64,000 nt of DNA from Onchocerca lupi (Eukaryota; Nematoda; Chromadorea; Rhabditida; Onchocercidae), in NCBI GenBank assembly GCA_028564675.1, contig JAOVVO010000110.1, positions 62,001-126,000 of the forward strand, in the 5' to 3' direction. Position 1 is the stretch's first letter. Every line of letters begins with the position of its first letter. Under the pieces are notes generated by a model. That model saw only the letters and a program-made list of their open reading frames with translations, was not told the DNA's origin and made no database searches. Shown here one piece after another: positions 1 through 13,861 of the stretch. The position numbers and the translations under genes are program-made.

Positions 1-1690
1 ACTCAATTTATGATGGAATTTTCAATAAAAAATGCATTTCATGAGCAATTATTATCATTACTTAGCATTTTTGCTTTTAAAAGGCCATTTAGTTTGACTT
101 TTTCACCAAATATTTTCATTTCTTTCCCTTAATTTCATTTTTGAATAAGCAAACCGTAAAAATCAAACATTATTCCATTTATCCTTTACCACTCTTTTTC
201 CATCTTTTCCTTAATCAAATTTAATACTTCAACTAACTATCGGTTGATTTATATTTTGTACTAAATCTATATTTTAATTTAGTTATAAGATATAATAGAT
301 ATTTCATATTAATATTAAATTCATATTTCAATTTAGTTATGAAACAGAATAATTTTTGAAGGAAAAGATAAAATATTATTTTTGTTTTGATAATGGTATG
401 TTCTATATGTAGTTTAAAAAATTCTTGTATTTTAATGCCTTATTTTACGTGATAAAATATCAAATCATTTTAAGTATTTAAACTGGATAGCAAAAAAAAA
501 AAAGAAAAAAGTTGCAAAAGACGAAAAAATTGCAAAAACTTATAATATTTTTTATATCATAATTATGCATATGAATTAATTTTTTAATTTTTTTCAATTA
601 TCAGTTTTTCATTTCTTCAACAATCAATTCCTGAACAAAACTGATAAAATAAACAAATCATTCAAATACACAATGATATGCTGATTCCTTCTCTTGTTAC
701 TTCATTTTAAAACTTCAAACAACTATCATTTCTTTCATGCTACTACGATTCGATGAATTCAATTAAAACTTACTGACACTTTGTTGCAACAATTTTATTA
801 TTAATACTAATTTAATTTCTAATATCAGTCTAATTCAATTTCTGATGTCGATTTAAAATTGCGTTAAAATTTAAAAAATTAGTACATTTAACATATCATT
901 AAAAAATATATATATCTATGTATTGATGCATATTTTTTTCTTTTATGTTGCTAGAACAAATAAACATCATACGTTATAAATTTGATTCAAGTTTTGGTAA
1001 AAATTTAGAAATGTATATATTCGTGGGTTTTTACCTCATTATGTGTAAGTTGTGGGTGTATGTGAAATTGGCAATAATAATAAATTGATAATAACATAAT
1101 TAATTGATGAATTGATGATAACTTGATGTATTGGTAATAACTTAATAAATAACTTGATAAATTGATAATAACTTAATATATGCACTGTCATTAACTTGAT
1201 TCAACTTTTGCAAAGAATTGACAAGTAGGTGTGCATGTATAGATGAGTTATTATATTCTATTCAAATCACCATTAGTGATAATAATTATATATTATCATT
1301 AGGTTGATTGAATTTTAACTAAAGATATGAATAGATGTTTATGTTTAGATGATGGGTATACATTGATGTAGATGTATATCACACCTGTACTATGGATAAG
1401 AACAACAGTTATACATTATCATTAATCTGATTCAATTTCACAATAATAAACATCTGAGTGTTTACATATGAATGAGAAATATAAAAAAACAAACAAATAA
1501 ATAAACAAACAAACAAACATGCGAAAACGAACAGAAAAAATTTAAAAAACTGGCTTTTATATTGTCTGATAACAACAATCACTTCACATTATCACTGACA
1601 TGATTCAGTTCGTACGGAAGATGTAACTGTGTGTATATTGCATAGGTAAATAATCTTCAATTCTTTTTTCGTCTCATAAAATGTTACCTT
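1..1690. other. AT-rich intergenic sequence, no gene seen
   Basis: I see no exon with matching splice sites in either strand. Around 1079-1190 there is a loose series of related units of the type AATTGATAATAACTT, and 1495-1520 holds a short AAAC-type repeat. The rest is ordinary AT-rich sequence. Confidence 0.5.
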
Positions 1691-1699
1691 TTGCACAGA

Positions 1700-2025
1700 A
1701 ATATTTTCGAAAAATTGATAATTAATTTTCCAATAATTTCATTCTCATATATTTCATCTCATTTATACAATTTGAATTTTTTTTCCAAAATACGATAAAA
1801 ATTTCAATCGTTTTTTTCTCTAAATGAAATTCAATTTTATTAAACTAAAATTGTTTTTCAAATGGCCAAAATTTTCAATGACTATGTGTACTACTGCGGA
1901 TATAGGTTTGCTTGCCGATGATTTTACATAATCCGATCTTGTTCCGACTATATCGGATTATGCAGAAAATCCATATGATACAGCAAGTGTATCTTGTAGA
2001 GATGCGACGAAATTTTACACGAAAT
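1700..2025 (+). pseudogene. Broken duplicate of PP1 phosphatase exon 6 with its upstream intron
   Basis: From about 1862 the sequence follows exon 6 of the intact PP1 gene (11763-11954). The residue order GLLAD, then an ISxY-type stretch, then TASVxxRDA can still be read. The position of the conserved Trp codon after LADLT is now a TAA stop, the start of the exon is scrambled, and similarity fades after about 2020. The similarity also extends upstream into the preceding intron (about 1720-1860 against 11620-11760, including CTAAATGAAATTCAATTT). It is therefore a copy of genomic DNA and not a retrocopy. No other phosphatase exon is seen nearby. It is a decayed segmental duplicate with no coding capacity. 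Confidence 0.85.
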
Positions 2026-5000
2026 TTGAAAATTTCGAAATCGCACCTGTTGAAGCAGTATTGAACGATGTCGCGTGGCCCACAGCGAATGTAAACAAAA
2101 TGAAAAATTTTAAATTCATCTTTATCCGTTATGGTGTAAATTTAAAATATATTCAAATGATTTTGATGATGCCAAATGATTTTAGTATTCAGTTTTTTTT
2201 TTAAACAGTTCCATTTAGTTAATTCTTAATGCCAGTAACTTTTAATTTCCTTCATTGAGGGAAAGTATCGAAATGGGGTCCAACTAGTTTTGCTGTGTAG
2301 CAAATTGCTGTTAATAAAATCTGTAAAATTTGTTTCTGTGAATTCACAAAGTGCTGGAATGGAAATCGTAAAGAGATTTGGTTTCTATTTGCTTTATAAC
2401 CATAAATATCAAAAAAAATAAAAAATAAAAATAAAATAAAGCTACTTGCACTTAGCTCTATTTTGTGCAAAATTATGCAAATTAAATGAACATAATTGGC
2501 ATATGTATATGAGAAATTCAATATTTCACCGAAATATTCTGAATAAATTCTGGAATTCCGCCCTTTTTAACTTAAAAAAATCCGGCTATAAAAAACGAAT
2601 CTGGAGATGATGGGTTTTTAGCAGTGAACAGCATGAAAATCAATATTAACCAAAAAAGGAGGTCTTCCATGCCAAATCAATTACAATGCAATTATTATTT
2701 TATTCGCAAGAAATAGATTAGTTGAATTTTACGTGAATAAAATATCGTCTTGACTTTGGTAAAATTGATTTTGAATAGTATGTACTGCGAAACATCAAAT
2801 GTTTTAGATATGCTCATTGTAATAATTTTTATGCTGATTTAATCGTTGTTGGCTATTTTCACTGACAACAAGGAGATTACAAAACAAAATCAATTTGTAT
2901 TTATATGGATGATATTTAATTAAATAATAAAAATATGTAATATATGTGAATTAATACTTTATCTTACTTTAGCAATTATAATTCATCTTACTTCAGCAGA
3001 TTATAATTTCTCTTTTCCTTATTTGTCAAATCAAACTCATTAGTATAACTGTTTCAAGGAAAATGGCAAACGATAAGCGCTATTTTATTAAAAAATTTTA
3101 AATTTCCGTTTAATTTCCATTGTTATTCACCGTCCTTTACTGAAGTAATCAAAAGTACTAAATGAGATTTCGTCGTTTGTTGATAAGATAAGAACGATCA
3201 ATTTAAAATGAAATTTTAGAATAAAAGATGATGTAGTAATCGAACAGATTTAAAAATGCTATCATGTATGATTTGATACTATCCTTTCCCTTCTGCATGA
3301 GAGATAATCACAAAGATATCCATTTGGATGACTATATGGACAAAATTGTGTTCATATGTTCGATGGTTTTGGCTTCCATGCATCAACGTTTTCCTAAACA
3401 TGAAAAATGAAGGAACGTTGAGAAGAGAAAAGTTTGCTGTGTTTCCAGTAAGCAAGAATTCATTGTTTTAAAAAGTGCACGACGCATATAATGAATCCAA
3501 GTAGGACGAAAAAATTGATAAATGAAGCAATTAATAAAGAAATATCAAAAGTGACCGGTAAATTCGCAGAATTTATCGAAAGAAATCGAACTTCGATTTT
3601 TATCTAACAAAAATCAATTCTTTATTTGCTTTAATTTATTCCGATTTATACACAAAAATTGTCATAATAAGAATAATTTTTTAACTGTAAAGTAAGTTTA
3701 TTAAATTTTCAAACATTATTTTCTGACTTGATTTTCTAAGCTATTGTACTTGTGGAAAACATGCTAGTTCACAAGTTTGCTAATTTCTTAAATTTTATCC
3801 TTTTTATGCAGAAAAAATTAAACTTTCTCAATAGTTATCAGATAATAACCTTTCATTTTACATTGATCAATGATACGGAGCCAGAAAATAGTTACGAATT
3901 ATTCAATTATGATATCTGAAGTGTTCAATGAGACACTGAAAAATTAGGAAAAATCATCGTAAAGATGAACAAAACAGACGATTCTGCTGGCATTGCTTTG
4001 TCTCTGATTCAATAGGAATAATATGCTTTAGTAATATGATATTTAATAATAATAATAATAGTAAGATTATAAAACATTATTATTTAATTGTTGCTAGACG
4101 AATTTAAATTTCCGATTCAATCCCCAAGGCTGATATCATAGATGCAAGAAAAAAAAAGAGTATCAACTTTAAATAGTAAAGGTTTAAAAGCAAAAGAAAT
4201 ATCGCAATTTAAATTTATAAAATTTCTCTTAAAATCATAACCATTTCGAAGAAAGTATGAGATCGATTTGTGTTATACGAAACTGATTGGAAAGCAATTT
4301 TCAAATTCAGTTATATATCCAAATGTTTTATGCATGAGATTTGAAATATTATTTGCAACGTCATAATCACTAGCTGATTCAAATGTCATTTTAATTGTCA
4401 TTAGCATTCTCGTCTATACTATTTGTTCTTCGAAAACATTCCGTTGAGTACGTTACGTTTGCATAGTGACCCGTGATAACTGATAGTAAATTATCAAGTT
4501 AAGAACGAGTCTCATTTTGATGCTCATCCCCTTTATGCAATTATTTGATTATAAAGATGCGGTTAGGAGTATTTGGATGAAGACAATTCTTCCTGTTGTC
4601 CGATGCATTCTTCCAGTGATAATTAATGATAAATCACTTATTCACGTTTTTTTTTCTGAATTATCTTCAATGAATATCAATCATTACTGTATCAAACGGA
4701 CTAAAATTTTTTCCTTTTGTATTTAATAGAAGCAAAGCAGAAGAGAATAAAAATGGCCACAAATTTTATGCAGTAAAAAAAAGAAACTTTTTTTAATTAC
4801 GTATACTTTCATCATGAATTTATATCAAAATTTTATATAAATTTATTATGATATCATTTCATTTTCTTATTCACATCAAAAGAACTTGAAATATTTTATA
4901 ATTTAACAGAGTTAATTCGAATTTCAACATGAATCGCAAAGTCTATGTACTAGTTTGCACAAAATGTTTAGTGAATTCAATTAGTTGATTACATGAATGA

Positions 5001-5110
5001 AGTAGATTTTAAATACAATGAAATTAATTAAATATAGAAATATATCAGGTCTCAAATAAAAATCAAGCATATAAGAATATGTTTATATTAAATGAAGAAA
5101 TGATTAATTA
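2026..5110. other. AT-rich intergenic sequence, no gene seen
   Basis: Short open frames exist, such as 4517-4726, but none has coding-like composition together with splice signals. A short readable patch after the pseudogene (2040-2090) ends at a GT and may be part of the same duplicated segment. I see nothing else. Confidence 0.45.
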
Positions 5111-6876
5111 TTATTCATCATTACTATATTCAAGCAATTCTTCATCATTTTCGAACAATACTTGAATAATTTTCACCTAAAATTTCATAATTAAAGCAAT
5201 ATTAACCACCAATGCTTTTAAATAGCCTAGCGAATATTCAAGTTTTTTAAATAAATATTTTGGAAATTCGCAAACAAATTTAATTCAAACGAGTTTATGA
5301 AAATATGAACTGCACAAATTATTTTGTTGTGTAAAAATCAAGAAAAACCACCTACCAATTTCAAATTTTCACATTGAACTTTTTCTAGAAATTCTTTGGT
5401 CTGTTTGTGTAACGATTTCTCATTTTTAAGTTCCAAATAAGCAAAATCAAGCTGAATTATGTCTTATTCAAAATTCTGAATAAATCAATATAATTCGTTC
5501 ATCAAATTCCGAGAGGTTAGAAAGATTTGGATAGATCGTTTAAGATTGTTATTTTTATTATATTCCTAATTTATTACACAATTATTAGGAAACTATATAA
5601 TTGTTGAAGATTTTTTGCCATTTTTAAATACTGAAATAAAAAAATCGTTTAAAATCTAAACTAATAATTTCCTACAAAAACTTTAACAAATAATTAGCGA
5701 AGCAAATTACAGTTTCAGAAGAATAATTACCGTGAAATTCAAAAAATTTTATTCAAAGAAGATATAGGAAAAACAGAAGTTTACCTTTTTTAGAAGATCA
5801 TTATAACTGTCCACTATTTCGGATTTATCTAAACTCTCATTATCAGAAATCGTATCAGTAGTTTCACTTATCTCGTCGTCCATATTATCATGAAAAGAGA
5901 GTGATGTTTCAATTTCATCAAGTTTCGATGGTTGACGACATTCCGGACACGTTTCCTGTTCCTTAAATATCTTTTATTATTCAAATGGATCAAATTTTTT
6001 AATAAACTTGAATTTAAGAAAAATAAAATGACTTGTCCAAAACAAAAACATCCTGTAATCCAGAGATATTTGGAATGATAAAAGACTTAATAATTTAATA
6101 AGATTCCATACAATTTGTCTGCGTTTTGCATCTTATCAATTCTTTATAACTATGCTATTTTATATGCTAGTTTTAGATAATCTTTCAATCTATTTAATCC
6201 TATAATCTGGAATATATTTGAAATGACAGAAGACTTCAGTAATTAAATAAGAAATTTATACAAGTAATAATGAACGATTTCGTGTAATTTATCTCATCTT
6301 TCATTTCATCAAACTGCTATGCTATGATCTCACCTGTCAGAAATTTGGAAAATTTAGAGAATATTTAGAAAATTTTCATTTATAAATGAAAAATAACGAT
6401 ATATTTGCAAACACATATCAAAAATAAATTGTGTTCAATTCATATTTCGCTCTGTGAGATAATCAGAATTAAAAATATTTGATGAAGATTCGAGAAAAAA
6501 AATTCTAGAAATGATTAAAAAGTGATATTTACGATTAGCCAATGTCTGATACATTGAAAATGAAATAAATGACCACAACGAAGTGCTGAAAAGTCATTCA
6601 TGGGCATTTTTTCCAAACAAATTGTACATAATCTGTAATGTATCAAAATGAAAATAATATTAAAATGAAAGTAAAATTTTTAACTTTTTAACTTTTTAAG
6701 CTATAATGACATCTTAGGTATTTTTTCAATTGAAAAAACCAAAATGAGGGAATTATTTCCGATTTATAACTATTATCCATTAAATTAATTGCTAATTTAT
6801 GCGAAGAAGAGAATTTATTATAGAATGAAAATTAATTTTACCCTTTTGGTTTTTGATGTCCTAATACTTGTCCCAT
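5111..6876 (-). CDS. Small RING-H2 finger protein, probable E3 ubiquitin ligase
   Basis: Five exons with matching phases: 6842-6876, 6533-6632, 5785-5961, 5356-5451 and 5111-5176, giving 157 residues. The start MGQVLG is the first ATG of a short exon. An acceptor-like TTTTTCAG 73 bases upstream (6949-6950) could be a trans-splice site. The RING reads CTIC, then a CGHLFHFQC core (C-x-H-x2-H-x2-C), then CPEC, spanning about residues 13-55 and split by the second intron; all eight metal ligands are present. RING proteins of this kind pass ubiquitin from an E2 to a target. After it come an acidic Ser/Thr/Asp-rich linker and a Leu/Lys/Glu-rich helix likely to form a coiled coil, ending in an acidic tail. 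A RING followed by a coiled coil recalls TRAIP, but this protein is far shorter than TRAIP, so I assign only the RING class. Confidence 0.8.
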
Positions 6877-7032
6877 AATTCTCTTTTTGAATTTGCTTTT
6901 GTTTTCCTCTTTTTTTCTTCCAATTAAATTAACAGTGATATTAAGAAGCTGAAAAATATATATCAGTGACAATCTTTTTTTTTTTTCCAAAACAATCTCA
7001 ATTGAAAATAGCTTAATTATATCAGAAATCAA

Positions 7033-7902
7033 AAAGAAAGAGAAAAGGAATAATTTTATTAAACTATTATGAGATTTTTATTTATATGTGTTCCTATTCA
7101 ATATTTTAATAGAATTATGATTTCCATATAAGATTTCATGTATATAAGTAAAACATTAACTTTAATAATCAGAGGATTTATAGTTTCTTTTTTTTTTTTA
7201 GTTCAGTCACCTGACAATTATTCTTAAGTAATACTTAAATAAAAATTTTTGCTTGAACGCATATCGGTAACATATTATTTGTTTATTATTTGTTAATGTA
7301 ATAAAAATAATAAATATTGATTTTAGATTTAAAAAAAATGAAATTGAAATAAAGAGAAGGAAAGAGGGAAGATTGTATTTCTAGTACATTCATCTCGAAA
7401 GATAATAGTCATAAAAGACAGATAAGATCTATGAACTGCCCATTATATAAATATTACGATATCATATATTTGCGTCCAATTATAGAGAAAGGATCAAAAT
7501 GCGTCATTGATAAGATCATTGATAAATTACCACTGTAATAATTAAAGATATTATTTGACAGATAGCCATTTTGATCATTGCAAAAATCATTTTTTTTTTT
7601 CTATTTATCATACCTACTAAATATGACTCCGTAAATTATCACCATTGATTTTATTGACCTGTCTAGTCAAATACTAAACAATGAAAATAATCAGAAAATA
7701 ATAATCGGATGAATTCTGATATCATCAAAATTGGTAAAATTTTGTGAAAAATAATAACTCTAAAATGATTTTTTATTGAAATTTAAATTTCTGTTATTTA
7801 TGTTTGCATGTATAATTTACATAAATCAATATTTTTGTCATTTTTTGGATAAACAATTTGTAATTTGACTATCATTGTGCATTAGCAAGGCACATTGTGG
7901 AA

Positions 7903-7933
<31 letters not shown>

Positions 7934-8520
7934 CGATAGTTGCAATTAATTTCATGAACAACGCGGTGAAAATTTCAACTTTAAAAATTTCAATACCATT
8001 ACATTTTATTTTCTATCTTCAAATTTAACGTATAAAATAAAATATAAATATTTTGTATTAAGTATTTTATTATTAAAATTATTTTATTATTAAAATTATT
8101 TGTAAAAGTATTTTATTATTAAAATTATTTGTAAAAAATTTATATTCAAAAAAAATATTTTTAAACAGTAGAATTCAAAATAAACAAATAAAAATTTGTT
8201 TGTTTCATTCAACTATTTAATTTTGCATCGATATTATTTTTGCAAATTTATTTGTTCTTAAACCATATAAATAGGAATTTTTTAAAGCCAGAATTTATTT
8301 CATTTTTAATTTTCATCTCTTGTCCGGTGTTTCGAATTGTGCTTTCAAAGGTTTTTGCTCTGCCAAAATCGCTTAATTCGGAATTTTTATTATTTTTGCA
8401 TTCTATCTAACATTAATATTTGTTTTAACTATTATTTTGTCAAGTATTCTTTTAACTAAAGGATTTTTTTAAATTTGAAACAAATGAAAATTGAGTTTCA
8501 ATTCCTTTCAAATTTTGTGC
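7033..8520. other. Intergenic spacer between divergent RING and PP1 genes
   Basis: This lies between two divergently transcribed genes, so it should hold both promoters, but I cannot point to specific elements. It contains a long A run (7909-7933) and a small repeat (8053-8135) in which the unit TTTTATTATTAAAATTATT occurs three times. No exon is seen. Confidence 0.4.
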
Positions 8521-8540
8521 AATTTTTCTTTTTTTTATAG
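8521..8540 (+). promoter_or_regulatory. Possible trans-splice acceptor upstream of PP1
   Basis: A long pyrimidine run ending in TATAG lies 66 bases before the PP1 start codon with no partner donor visible. In nematodes such a site often accepts a spliced leader. A second ATG at 8590 opens a 14-codon frame in another phase that overlaps the main start, so the leader is a possible uORF. This is inference from sequence only. Confidence 0.35.
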
Positions 8541-8606
8541 ACCAAAATTAAGTATTTATATCGAGATAAAATTTGTAACATATTAATAAATGAAAATAAA
8601 AGAATT

Positions 8607-11600
8607 ATGCCGAAAGACGAGAAAAGCAAAGTGAAGATCGACGAAAACGGAAAGAAAAATCCGGAAATTGGAGTAAGAGAATTTCAATGAGAAGAAATTA
8701 TTTAGCAAAAAAACAGATTTGCACTTTTTAATGCTTTTTACAAATCTAAGCAATCGATCATGAAATCAAATCCGGAATAAAAAGTTTTATATCCGGATTA
8801 CATATTTGAAAAAAAATTTTTTTTTATTTCATTCATGCTTATATTCGATGTAGTGAATACATACTTACTATTAATTTGAGGAAAAAGTTAAAGATATAAT
8901 TTAAATCAAATTATTTTGATTTAAAATTAAGAGATATTATAAGTAAAATTTTGAACAAACTTTTGCTGCAATGATTTTTGTTTTAATTCAATTAACAAAA
9001 CAAGTAGCAATTTTTTATTTGAAAAAAATCAGAGCAATAGATTTTTTTTGCGTAATAATCACCAATAGAAATAATTTAAATTGCAAAATACTTGAAAAAC
9101 TTACTAATTAAAAAAAAACCGGGCATTGATTTTAATCAAATCTAGTCAAGTTGCTATAATATTTATGCGCAAATATTACCAAAATTAAATGTATTAAAAG
9201 AATTTGATTTAGGCGTAACTATTTTCATTTGAATTCAAAATTATAAAATTTAAAAAATTTCACTAAACATTTTTCAAGATGCTGCGAAGTAAAGTTTTTG
9301 AATTTCAATTCTTTTTGTTCATTTTTTAATATCGACAAGATTTGAATTATTCTAGTTCTTTTTTAATTATCGAAATGTATGAAGTTTTCAAAATTTACAC
9401 TCGCATATTTTTTTTCCAAGATTTAAATTTTACTGTAAAAATAGGAAAAAGAGAAAGAAATATTGATGACTTTGAAATCAAAAATAGATGAAAAAAAAAA
9501 ATATTTTCCAATAAAAATAAATTAATCGAAACTTGTGAAAAATTTTTAAAAGTTTTTAAAATCAATGAAATGAAATGATTTAGGTAAAAGCATGGCTACA
9601 AACGGTAGTAGATAAATTAACAAAAGAATGGAATCCATCTAAATGTCAACAACTTTTTACCGAAAATGAACTTATCGAATTATGTTATCGAGCACGTGAA
9701 ATGTTTTGGATGCAACCAACTCTTATTGAGGTAGAAAAATACTGTATTAATGCTTATTGTAGCAGTAAATGAAATCTAATTATGCTTATTGAAGTAGCAA
9801 AGGGTTACTAATCTTTTTATTCGAAGTTTGGAAATGCTTCCGGTTCAACCAAACCTTCGATGAGGAATTGAATATTTTAGCCTAGAGTTTTTCGTTCTGT
9901 TATTTTAGGTAAAATTACTGGATTGTTCTGAAGTATTAAGTAACAAACTAATAATATCGATGTAATATTTCTGCTTTTTGAACTATTTTATATTTCAAAA
10001 CTTTATATTTTAAAAGTTGGATATTTGTGATAATTTTATTTTTAGCTAAATCCACCAATCAATGTTTTGGGTGATATACATGGACAATTTGAAGATCTTA
10101 TCGCATTATTTACTCTGAATGGCTTTCCACCTGATAAAAAATATCTTTTTCTCGGTGATTATGTTGATCGCGGTCCATTTTCACTTGAAGTGATCGTATT
10201 GCTATTTGCTTACAAAGTATAATTTTTGTTTTGTTTTTTTTTTGTTTAAATTTAATTTATTATTCATTGGTTTCTTTCTGTTTTTAGCAAATTATTTATA
10301 TCGTAAAATGAAATATGTACAAACGATTTTTTTTATTCGAATAAAATTTTTATTCTTGTAAAAGGAATAATGTATAAAATATGGATAGTAATTTCAATTT
10401 TTTGAGAAATATTCTTTTAAGAGATGAAAGCGGATAAATCTGATGTTTTTATTCTATAGTATGTAAATATTTTATAATAATTAATTTTTTGGTAGCATTT
10501 GAATTCCCTTCTTCATTTAACAGTAATATTTGAATTTAGCACTTTCAAAACTTAAAATAATTATTCCCAATCAGAGTTTATAAAATTAATATCGATTTTG
10601 TTTCGTTTTTTTTTTTAACTCATGATTTAGGTACTTTATCCAGATTTAGTCACTTTATTACGCGGCAACCATGAATCACGACCAGTTAATAAGCAATATG
10701 GATTTTATGTAGAATGCACGAGGCGGTTTAATAATTTTAATTTCATTCATTAAATCGAAATTGAAATTTTGAAAATTTCTCAGGAATTCTAGTCTTGCAA
10801 ATTTTATTAGCAATAGAAAATCACAATTAATTTCTAGCAACTTATACTTTGCAATTTTTCAAATTATTACGCACCCACAAATGAACTCGTATCATCTGGA
10901 TTCTAATTAAGAAAAAGTTTTGTTTTATTATGGAATAATTAGCAGGAATTAATTAATTTGAGCAATAATAATTATCGCAATTTTCTTTTTCTAAAAAATT
11001 TATCAAAACAGAAATTTAGGAATAAATAATTAATAGCATAACATATATTTTTTCAATATTTGTATTCTCAACATTTGATTATTCCCGTATTTTATAAATC
11101 TTTGAAATTTGATTTTGCTTATATTATTTAAATTTAATTTAATAGTATAGACTAACTCAAAGTGTAACTCATTATATCTTTAGATTAATAAAATTAATTA
11201 CTTATGTAAAGAAGTAATGATATTCACAGTTGCATTATAATTATTCGATATTTATCGTTGTATTATAGTTATTCGATAATAACATTCTAGCTATTCTGTG
11301 GTACTTTATGAATGTTTCCAATTTGCATTCTACTGCATGCCATTTTGCGCCCGTATTTCAAAAACAATAATGTGTATGCACGGTGGTATCAGTGAAGGTT
11401 TGACCAATCTTTCACAGGTTTATTTTCACGAATAATTTCATTCAACTTTTTTTTCATTTTAAATAAATCGTAAAATATTCTATTCTATATTTTATTTATT
11501 GTTTGTTTTGAAATTATACGAAATAATACTAAAATGATTGGTTGCAAAATGCATTTTTGCTTATTCCTTTCTTCTTCTTTCATAAACTGTCAACTTTGTC

Positions 11601-12673
11601 TAAAAATATTGTCGATAAGTGATTATTTATTTTCTATTAATTTCATGCTCATTTATCTCGTCTTAATTACATAATCTGAATTTTTTTTTCAAAAATACCA
11701 TAAAAATTTCAATTTTTTTTCTAAATGAAATTCAATTTATTAAAAAAATTATTTTTTTTCAGATATCCAAAGTTAAACGACCATGTGATATTCCGGATAT
11801 GGGTTTACTAGCTGATTTAACATGGGCTGATCCTGATCCGGCTATATCAGGCTATGAAGAAAGTCCACGTGGTGCAGCAAGTGTATTTGGTCGAGATGCG
11901 CTAAAATCATTCTGCGATCGTCTTGGACTGGAACTTATTATTCGTGCACATCAGGTTTAAATAATTTTTCTTGTTTCTTTCTTTCTGTTTTTTTCGCAAT
12001 TTTAAGGTTTTAACTGTGAAGCGATAATAAGTCTTAGATTATTTAAATAATCGAAAAACATCAACTTATTCAGTAATATCATAAAAAAAAAAAAAAGAAT
12101 GGAAATGGAAATTCCATCAAAAATACTCAGTATTTGTAACCGTTACAATAAATTTAATGATAAAATGAAAAAGATAGATAGAAAATTGCTTTGCAAAAAA
12201 TAAACTGTCAACCAATAATTAGACTATATCCTTATCATTGTTCCTAGCTCATTCATTTTCAGGTTGTTCCAGAAGGATATGAATTTTTTGGCGATCGCCG
12301 ATTAGTTACTATATTTTCGGCTCCAAATTATTGTGCACAATTTAATAATGCGGCATGTGTGATGAAAATTTCAGAAGATTTGGTAAATTTTGTTTTTATT
12401 GTCAACAAATTTTTTTTCTTTAACAGCAACACATTCAGAAAATTTATAATTTGAACAAAAATTTCGGCTCACAAAATAGAGTGAATTTAAATTTTAAGCA
12501 TGAAGAATTGTATTGTTCATAATTATATTATGAATTGTTAGAAAAAGATTACCTTCTTAAATTATTCATTAAATATTTCTATAATGATTTTAATTTTTCA
12601 GTAATTCCTCACTCTTTTGCTTTTTTCTTTTCAGGAAATCTCATTTGCAGTACATCGGCCGAAAAAAACTTGA
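8607..12673 (+). CDS. PP1-type serine/threonine protein phosphatase catalytic subunit, divergent
   Basis: Eight exons with fully consistent phases: 8607-8672, 9584-9730, 10046-10216, 10631-10725, 11291-11417, 11763-11954, 12263-12382 and 12635-12673; 318 residues, close to the usual PP1 length. All signature motifs of the PPP family are present in order: GDIHGQ, GDYVDRG, GNHE, HGG, RAHQ and SAPNYC, so the two-metal active site should be intact. It departs from canonical PP1 after GNHE (SRPVNKQYGFY in place of the near-invariant PP1 residues), in the FCARISKTIMCMHGG stretch and in the short basic tail ending PKKT. That pattern suggests one of the divergent nematode PP1-like enzymes, often germline-expressed in worms (family knowledge, not shown here). 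Exon 4 uses a GTTTAA donor. It dephosphorylates Ser/Thr residues on targets chosen by regulatory subunits. Confidence 0.93.
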
Positions 12674-12711
12674 AGTGGCATTTTGTATATGCTTGACAAA
12701 ATTTTCTGATG

Positions 12712-12717
12712 AATAAA
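12712..12717 (+). terminator. Polyadenylation signal of the PP1 gene
   Basis: An AATAAA hexamer lies 38 bases after the TGA stop of the phosphatase, the normal distance for a short nematode 3' UTR. Confidence 0.6.
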
Positions 12718-13861
12718 ATATTATTTCGAACAATAACTTTCACAGCATTTAAAATTGAACTGACATAGATGTACAGCTATTATGCATCATTTTCAAAAAG
12801 AATTGCATTTAAAAAAAAGGTTTATTTTCGTTTGAAATTAAAGCCAACTTAAAAAGACAAAAAAAAATTCGAAGCTATCAAAGTATTATTGATTGCCAAC
12901 AGAAAGGATAATATTAAAATGATATTTAAATATATTCTCTTACAATTTATCTCGTTTTCTTGAAAATAGTCGCTTCATATTGAATTAGAAATGTTAATAA
13001 TAATGTTTTTATTCTTATTATTGTTTTATTGGAATAGTATTAATTGCATAAATTGTTAGGAATATTTTCTGGTGACTTATTATTTGTCATAATTATAAAA
13101 TATCGTTTTTTCACTTCTGTTTCAAAGATTTTAAGGAAAAAGAAACAAATGAAATATTATTAAGCAATTGATTTACTATAACAAATAATAAAAATTTTAC
13201 TTTGGAAATTTTTGGTTGTGATTAATAATAAATGTTAAAATATTTGAAAGAAATAAAATTGATCAAAAAAAAATTAAAAATCAACCTCAATATTTATCTT
13301 TATAACAATAATTATTATTAATTATCACTGATAAATTTATCATTAATATTTTTTATCTTTTCTATCATTTAGTCATTCCATTCTTATGTATCATATAATT
13401 AGGCAAGAGAATAAATATTTCAATTTTATCTTATTTGCTTTCCAAAATTTTATTTACCCTTTTTTCTTTTCCTCTCTGTAATAAGCTGTGAGAAAATAAT
13501 TTTTTTTTTTAGGAATTTATTTTCAAATGTTTTATTTTTTTTTTTTAGTTGTATCAGTTAACTAATAATGTCTCTATCAGTGCTAAATGAAAAATTTTGA
13601 TATCATAATAGTTGATAAATGTCATCTTTTGCGGCATTTCAACAAATTGCGATGTCATTTTTGAATGACATATGTCAAATATGACTTTATTATTAATCAA
13701 GAATTTCTAGCCGAATGAAATGCCAATAATTTAGGTAGCAATGATACTGGATGATGTAGATAATATCAGAAAATTATTGGAATTAAATTTGTCTCTTCTG
13801 CTTTCTTTTTTAACACATTGGATAGAGAAAAGTCATTTTGTCCATTAATTATGATAACGAT

